Source: an uncultured Saprospiraceae bacterium
GTDB taxonomy: Bacteria; Bacteroidota; Bacteroidia; Chitinophagales; Saprospiraceae
Length of the DNA: 64,000 nt
Direction: 5' to 3'
Assembly (NCBI GenBank): GCA_937926205.1
Contig: CALEYL010000009.1
Span: forward strand, 1 to 64,000
Made by a program: the position numbers and the translations under genes. Positions 61,156-64,000 of this stretch are shown here, one piece after another (position 1 is the first letter of the stretch; each line of letters opens with the position of its first letter). The notes below the pieces were generated by a model. That model saw only the letters and a program-made list of their open reading frames with translations. It did not search any database and was not told where the DNA came from.

Positions 61156-61323
61156 CTTAGAGCTTGTTCGGGATTTACTGATTGAGCGAGGGTGAGGAAA
61201 TTTTATTTTAGACAAGGCGGATTTTGCAGACATAGCCGGCAGCTATGGCGAAAAAATCCAACGATGAATAAAATAAAATTTGCCACCCACAGCCAATTGA
61301 GGAATTCCCGAACAAGCTCTTAG
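61156..61323. mobile_element. MITE-like element with 5-bp target duplication
   Basis: The 158-bp element at 61161-61318 begins AGCTTGTTCGGGA and ends with its exact complement TCCCGAACAAGCT. It is flanked on both sides by CTTAG (61156-61160 and 61319-61323), a likely target-site duplication. The interior folds back almost entirely: AAATTTTATTTT/AAAATAAAATTT arms, GGATTTT/AAAATCC arms and a central CATAGC-CGGCA-GCTATG hairpin. No coding frame is present, so it would need a transposase in trans. It ends 20 bp before the lipoxygenase-like start codon. The rest of the 60981-61342 gap holds nothing recognised. Confidence 0.85.
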
Positions 61324-61342
61324 ACACTAAATCCTCACAGAT

Positions 61343-63250
61343 ATGAATTTAAAATACACCCTCCTCCTCCTAAGCGCGTTATGGCTGCTCGGCATCCTCG
61401 CTTATTTCCTTTTCCGGCGACGGGAATATGGAAAACACATTGCTCATCTTCCCCTGCGCTTGCTGGGTTACCCAAACATACCTGCGGTGCCGCTCGTGCT
61501 TGAGCAAATTCCGGTCACCCTGGAACGGCTTGGCCGACGTGCTTATGCGACCAAACAAGCCAAATCCGGCCTCAATAAATTATTCAGCATCGGGGCTTTT
61601 AAAGATGAGAACGGCTATTCTTTTCTTTATGGTCGTGGAAAAGATGTAGAAGCAGAGGCAGAAGCCGATCGTCAGGCTTTGAAAGCGGATATCGAAACAG
61701 CCATAAGGGAAAATGAACTCCGTCCCGAAAAAACGCACAGCCGTCTGAAGGACAACGCCCATTTGATCAAAGCAGAAAAAGAAGACCCGATCACCTTGTT
61801 GTCGCTTACGGCGCCGGAGCAATTTGCCATGTCCTGGACCACGTTCAACGACGTATACGAAGAGGGCGCCCCCCGGCTTGCCGATCTTGCAGCCACCCTC
61901 AGCGATCCGGAGGCAGCCAACCGCGAATTCTGGCCCACCATAGCCAAATACGGTTTTGCGTACAACCTGCTCATCCTGCAAAAAGTGAACGCCGAAAATG
62001 CCGCCGGTTTCAAAGCCGCTTTTGGAGAAGAGTGGACCGCCGAAATTCAGACCCTGCTGGAGCAGCAACTGCTCTACGCCATCGACCTGCGCTTTTATGA
62101 AATCCTGGAGCCCCAAACAGTAAAAGGCAACCCCCGCTTCACCCCGGCCACGCTGACCCTTTTGGCGCAGGATGCAGCCACTAAGGCCTTGAGGCCCGTG
62201 AAAATCATCGTGTCGGGCCACCAGGGCAGCCAAAAACAAATGTACACCTACGGCGTGGCCACTCCGGGCGCCTGGCTCTATGCGCTGCAGGCTGTCAAAA
62301 CCTCCGTTACCCTTTACGGCATTTGGATGGGCCACGTTTACCATTGGCATATTGTGAGCGCCGCCCTGCTCATGACGCTGAACAACAAAGTGGAAGAAAA
62401 ACACCCGCTCCGGGTTTTCATGGCGCCGCAAAGCGACTTTTTGCTGGCTTTCAACGATGTGCTTCTGTTGCTATGGAAAGGCATTGCCCCGCCGACTTCG
62501 GTGAGTTCCGCCAAACAGTTTATTGCCATGACCGACGCTTTCGCGAAAGGCCGTGTCTATTTCGACGACGATCCGGATGTGACCCTGGAAAAATTTGGCA
62601 TCAAAAAAGCAGATTTCAGCGATAAAGCCGACTGGGATCAGTTTCCCATCGCCGGTCAAATGTTGGGCATCTGGAAAGCCGTCGGCGATTACGTCACTGT
62701 TTTTGTTGAAAACACCTGGACCAGCGACGCCGCCGTGGCAGCCGACAAAGACCTGCAGGCCTGGCTGGCGGCTTCTACCAACCCCGAAGTCGGCAACGTG
62801 GTGGGGCTGCCGCCAATGGACAGCCGTGCCAACCTCATCCGAACGCTGCAAAGCCTCGTTTTCCGGCTCACGGCGCACGGTTCTGCGCGTATGAACCACA
62901 CCGCCAACCCGATGTTGAGCTTCGTGGCCAATTTTCCGCCCTGTCTGCAACTGACCGACATTCCGCCGGCCAACCAACCGATAAATACAGAAGAACTGCT
63001 CCGCTATCTGCCCAAAACCGGCGCGATCGGAGAAATGATGACCTTCTATTTTACCTTTGTTTTTTCAGCGCCCTACGTACCGTTCCTGCCCTTAGCCGGC
63101 GACAATACCGAACTGATTTTTGGCGACGACCCGACCGAGCCGCGCAATGTCGCGCTCATCGCATTCCGCGAATACATCCGGAATTTCATTACCGGCTACG
63201 ATGCGCCCACGCCGCAGTACTACCAGTGGCCACGGAATATTGAGACGTAA
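61343..63250 (+). CDS. Divergent lipoxygenase-like protein, membrane-anchored
   Basis: A 635-residue protein with an N-terminal membrane segment (LLLLSALWLLGILAYFLF). The C-terminal ~420 residues follow the lipoxygenase layout: FTPATLTLLAQDA, LRPVKIIVSG, a helix with His331-x4-His336 (GHVYHWHIVSAALL) like the first two iron ligands, KHPLRVFMAPQ matching the HPL-x-LL-x-PH region, and AHGSARMNHTANPML (His512, Asn518) near FVANFPP where lipoxygenases have HxxxN and PNRPP. Differences: the third helix His is Ala, the His/Asn spacing is longer, and the usual C-terminal Ile is Thr. Lipoxygenases dioxygenate polyunsaturated fatty acids. Whether this one binds iron is open. Remote homology is inferred from motif order. 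Confidence 0.6.
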   Translation: MNLKYTLLLLSALWLLGILAYFLFRRREYGKHIAHLPLRLLGYPNIPAVPLVLEQIPVTLERLGRRAYATKQAKSGLNKLFSIGAFKDENGYSFLYGRGKDVEAEAEADRQALKADIETAIRENELRPEKTHSRLKDNAHLIKAEKEDPITLLSLTAPEQFAMSWTTFNDVYEEGAPRLADLAATLSDPEAANREFWPTIAKYGFAYNLLILQKVNAENAAGFKAAFGEEWTAEIQTLLEQQLLYAIDLRFYEILEPQTVKGNPRFTPATLTLLAQDAATKALRPVKIIVSGHQGSQKQMYTYGVATPGAWLYALQAVKTSVTLYGIWMGHVYHWHIVSAALLMTLNNKVEEKHPLRVFMAPQSDFLLAFNDVLLLLWKGIAPPTSVSSAKQFIAMTDAFAKGRVYFDDDPDVTLEKFGIKKADFSDKADWDQFPIAGQMLGIWKAVGDYVTVFVENTWTSDAAVAADKDLQAWLAASTNPEVGNVVGLPPMDSRANLIRTLQSLVFRLTAHGSARMNHTANPMLSFVANFPPCLQLTDIPPANQPINTEELLRYLPKTGAIGEMMTFYFTFVFSAPYVPFLPLAGDNTELIFGDDPTEPRNVALIAFREYIRNFITGYDAPTPQYYQWPRNIET

Positions 63251-63271
63251 TCGTACACATCAGGCTCCCGA

Positions 63272-63430
63272 AGGTGACACCTTTCCAAAAAAGGTGTTAC
63301 CTCTGTTGTAGCAAAATGCCCGACGTGACACGAAGGTGACACCTTTCCAAAAAGGTGTTACCTTTATTGTAGTAAAATGCCAGAGGTGACGCCTTTCGTT
63401 TCGACTCCGCTCAACGAACGGGGGCACCTC
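63272..63430. repeat. Tandem GGTGACACCTTT hairpins
   Basis: Two nearly identical hairpins start at 63272 and 63334 (AGGTGACACCTTT ... AAAGGTGTTACCT, 62 bp apart). A third (about 63373-63428) has its loop filled by a GTTTCGACTCCGCTCAACGA word. Same family as 22441-22580. The first may terminate the lipoxygenase-like gene. Confidence 0.8.
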
Positions 63431-63654
63431 TATTGGAGCCCTAACGCACGGGGCAGCGCCACTCTGGTTCCTTTTTCTGTCTGAATCAGAATTCGCAGAA
63501 TTTTGGAATTTTCAGAATCGCGCCATCCTGAAAATTCTGATTTAGACAATTATGCTCCTACGCCGCGTCGCTGTTCCGCTCAGCCGGCAGCACCATGGAT
63601 TTTCTGGTTTTCGTCAACATGTTGTAAACCCCAATCTTACTAATTTGCCCCTTG

Positions 63655-63721
63655 TTAACAGGCCACTCCAATACGTTTGCCAAAGCTTTCGGAGCTTTAG
63701 CAAACGGCATTCACCTGTTAA
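63655..63721. other. Nested inverted repeats, candidate structured RNA or site
   Basis: Outer arms TTAACAGG (63655-63662) and CCTGTTAA (63714-63721) enclose a strong inner hairpin (CGTTTGC-x-AAAGCT, loop TTCGG, AGCTTT-x-GCAAACG; 63674-63706). No T-run follows. It lies in a 650-bp stretch (63251-63900) with no credible gene; a 75-codon frame at 63552-63779 spans this structure and looks non-coding. Confidence 0.55.
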
Positions 63722-63769
63722 TTCTCCAGTCGCTCGTCTTTCGTCTATGCCAATCGAGTCCCGTCAAAT

Positions 63770-63868
63770 CCCCAAATAAACAAATCACCATCTCAACAAA
63801 TAAACAAATCAACAAATCAACCCCTGCTCCATCCCACACTGCTCCATCTTCAAATCATCAAATCACTT
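63770..63868. repeat. AT-rich tandem words before the last gene
   Basis: Repeated AAACAAATMAAC words (about 63772-63822) and AAATCATCAAATCA (about 63849-63862), the same two words found at 26334-26431. A TATCTTTA box, one mismatch from TAnnTTTG, sits at about 63868-63875 before the ATG at 63901. Confidence 0.6.
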
Positions 63869-63900
63869 ATCTTTACCCCCGTGCGCAAAAACCACCACAC

Positions 63901-64000
63901 ATGAATTACCACACTGAAAAACTCCCGAACGACGGCCCCACCTTCCGCCTGGTCTACATCCCCGGCGGGGAATTCCGCATGGGCAGCGAAGACAAGGATA
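63901..64000 (+). CDS. Formylglycine-generating enzyme (SUMF1-type) family protein (3' partial)
   Basis: Only the first 33 codons lie in the window. They read MNYHTEKLPNDGPTF and then RLVYIPGGEFRMGSEDKD, whose VYIPGGEFRMGSE is the classic opening of SUMF1/FGE-sulfatase domains. Members include true formylglycine-generating enzymes and many enhancers with other roles. No signal peptide is visible. Function cannot be refined without the rest of the gene. Confidence 0.7.
   Translation, partial: MNYHTEKLPNDGPTFRLVYIPGGEFRMGSEDKD

Noticed and set aside
63552..63779. 75-codon frame in the last gene-free stretch
   Set aside because: It spans a strong nested palindrome, lacks a recognisable domain and has no promoter or coupled neighbour.

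Overview
The window is chromosomal DNA of a Bacteroidota member, most likely from the Saprospiria (Lewinella/Haliscomenobacter-like). Evidence read from the sequence: many secreted proteins end in type A or type B type-IX-secretion (T9SS) sorting domains; there is a gliding-motility gldA/gldF/gldG cluster; TPR-PD40 envelope proteins, a DUF1800/DUF1501 pair and DUF1573 are present; and several upstream regions carry the Bacteroidota -7 box TAnnTTTG. Codon use looks even throughout. No rRNA, tRNA, CRISPR array, prophage or transposase gene was seen.

Layout. 1-10 kb: a partial MopE-motif T9SS cargo, topoisomerase IV subunit B (parE), a small membrane protein, and two large T9SS cargo proteins with PKD domains. 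10-19 kb: purN, a TPR-PD40-SPOR protein, a small exported protein with a FecA-like TonB-dependent receptor, then DUF1800 + DUF1501. 19.3-20.2 kb: a 163-bp-period array of hairpin repeats running into the stop codon of a GxxExxY nuclease-fold gene. 20-29 kb: an S9 peptidase, a NatAB-type ABC exporter, a decayed T9SS C-terminus, rimO, a BtuF-like protein and a T9SS subtilase. 29-33 kb: DUF1573, then SWIM protein-rlmH-rhomboid-ydcF. 33-44 kb: a 1676-residue Ig-repeat type B T9SS protein, M20 dipeptidase, OmpH/Skp, a sterol-desaturase-like enzyme, and agmatine deiminase with N-carbamoylputrescine amidase (agmatine to putrescine). 44-53 kb (minus strand): gldA, an exported unknown, gldF, gldG, DUF4340, a phospholipase C/S1-P1-like protein, aroE, proline dehydrogenase, GNAT. 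53-64 kb: an RsmB-like rRNA methyltransferase, the pxpBCA 5-oxoprolinase operon, a PorE-like TPR-PD40-OmpA protein, cutA, a membrane protein, a divergent lipoxygenase-like protein behind a MITE-like element, and the start of a formylglycine-generating-enzyme-type gene.

How it fits together. The strongest theme is the cell envelope: seven T9SS cargoes or cargo remnants, gliding-motility ABC components, and two related periplasmic TPR-propeller proteins that differ in their peptidoglycan-binding C-terminus (SPOR versus OmpA). The second theme is intergenic structure. At least four families of short palindromic or tandem elements recur in spacers, and one 158-bp element has terminal inverted repeats and a 5-bp target duplication. 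The most unusual locus is the GxxExxY gene with its hairpin array. The most unusual single gene is the lipoxygenase-like protein.
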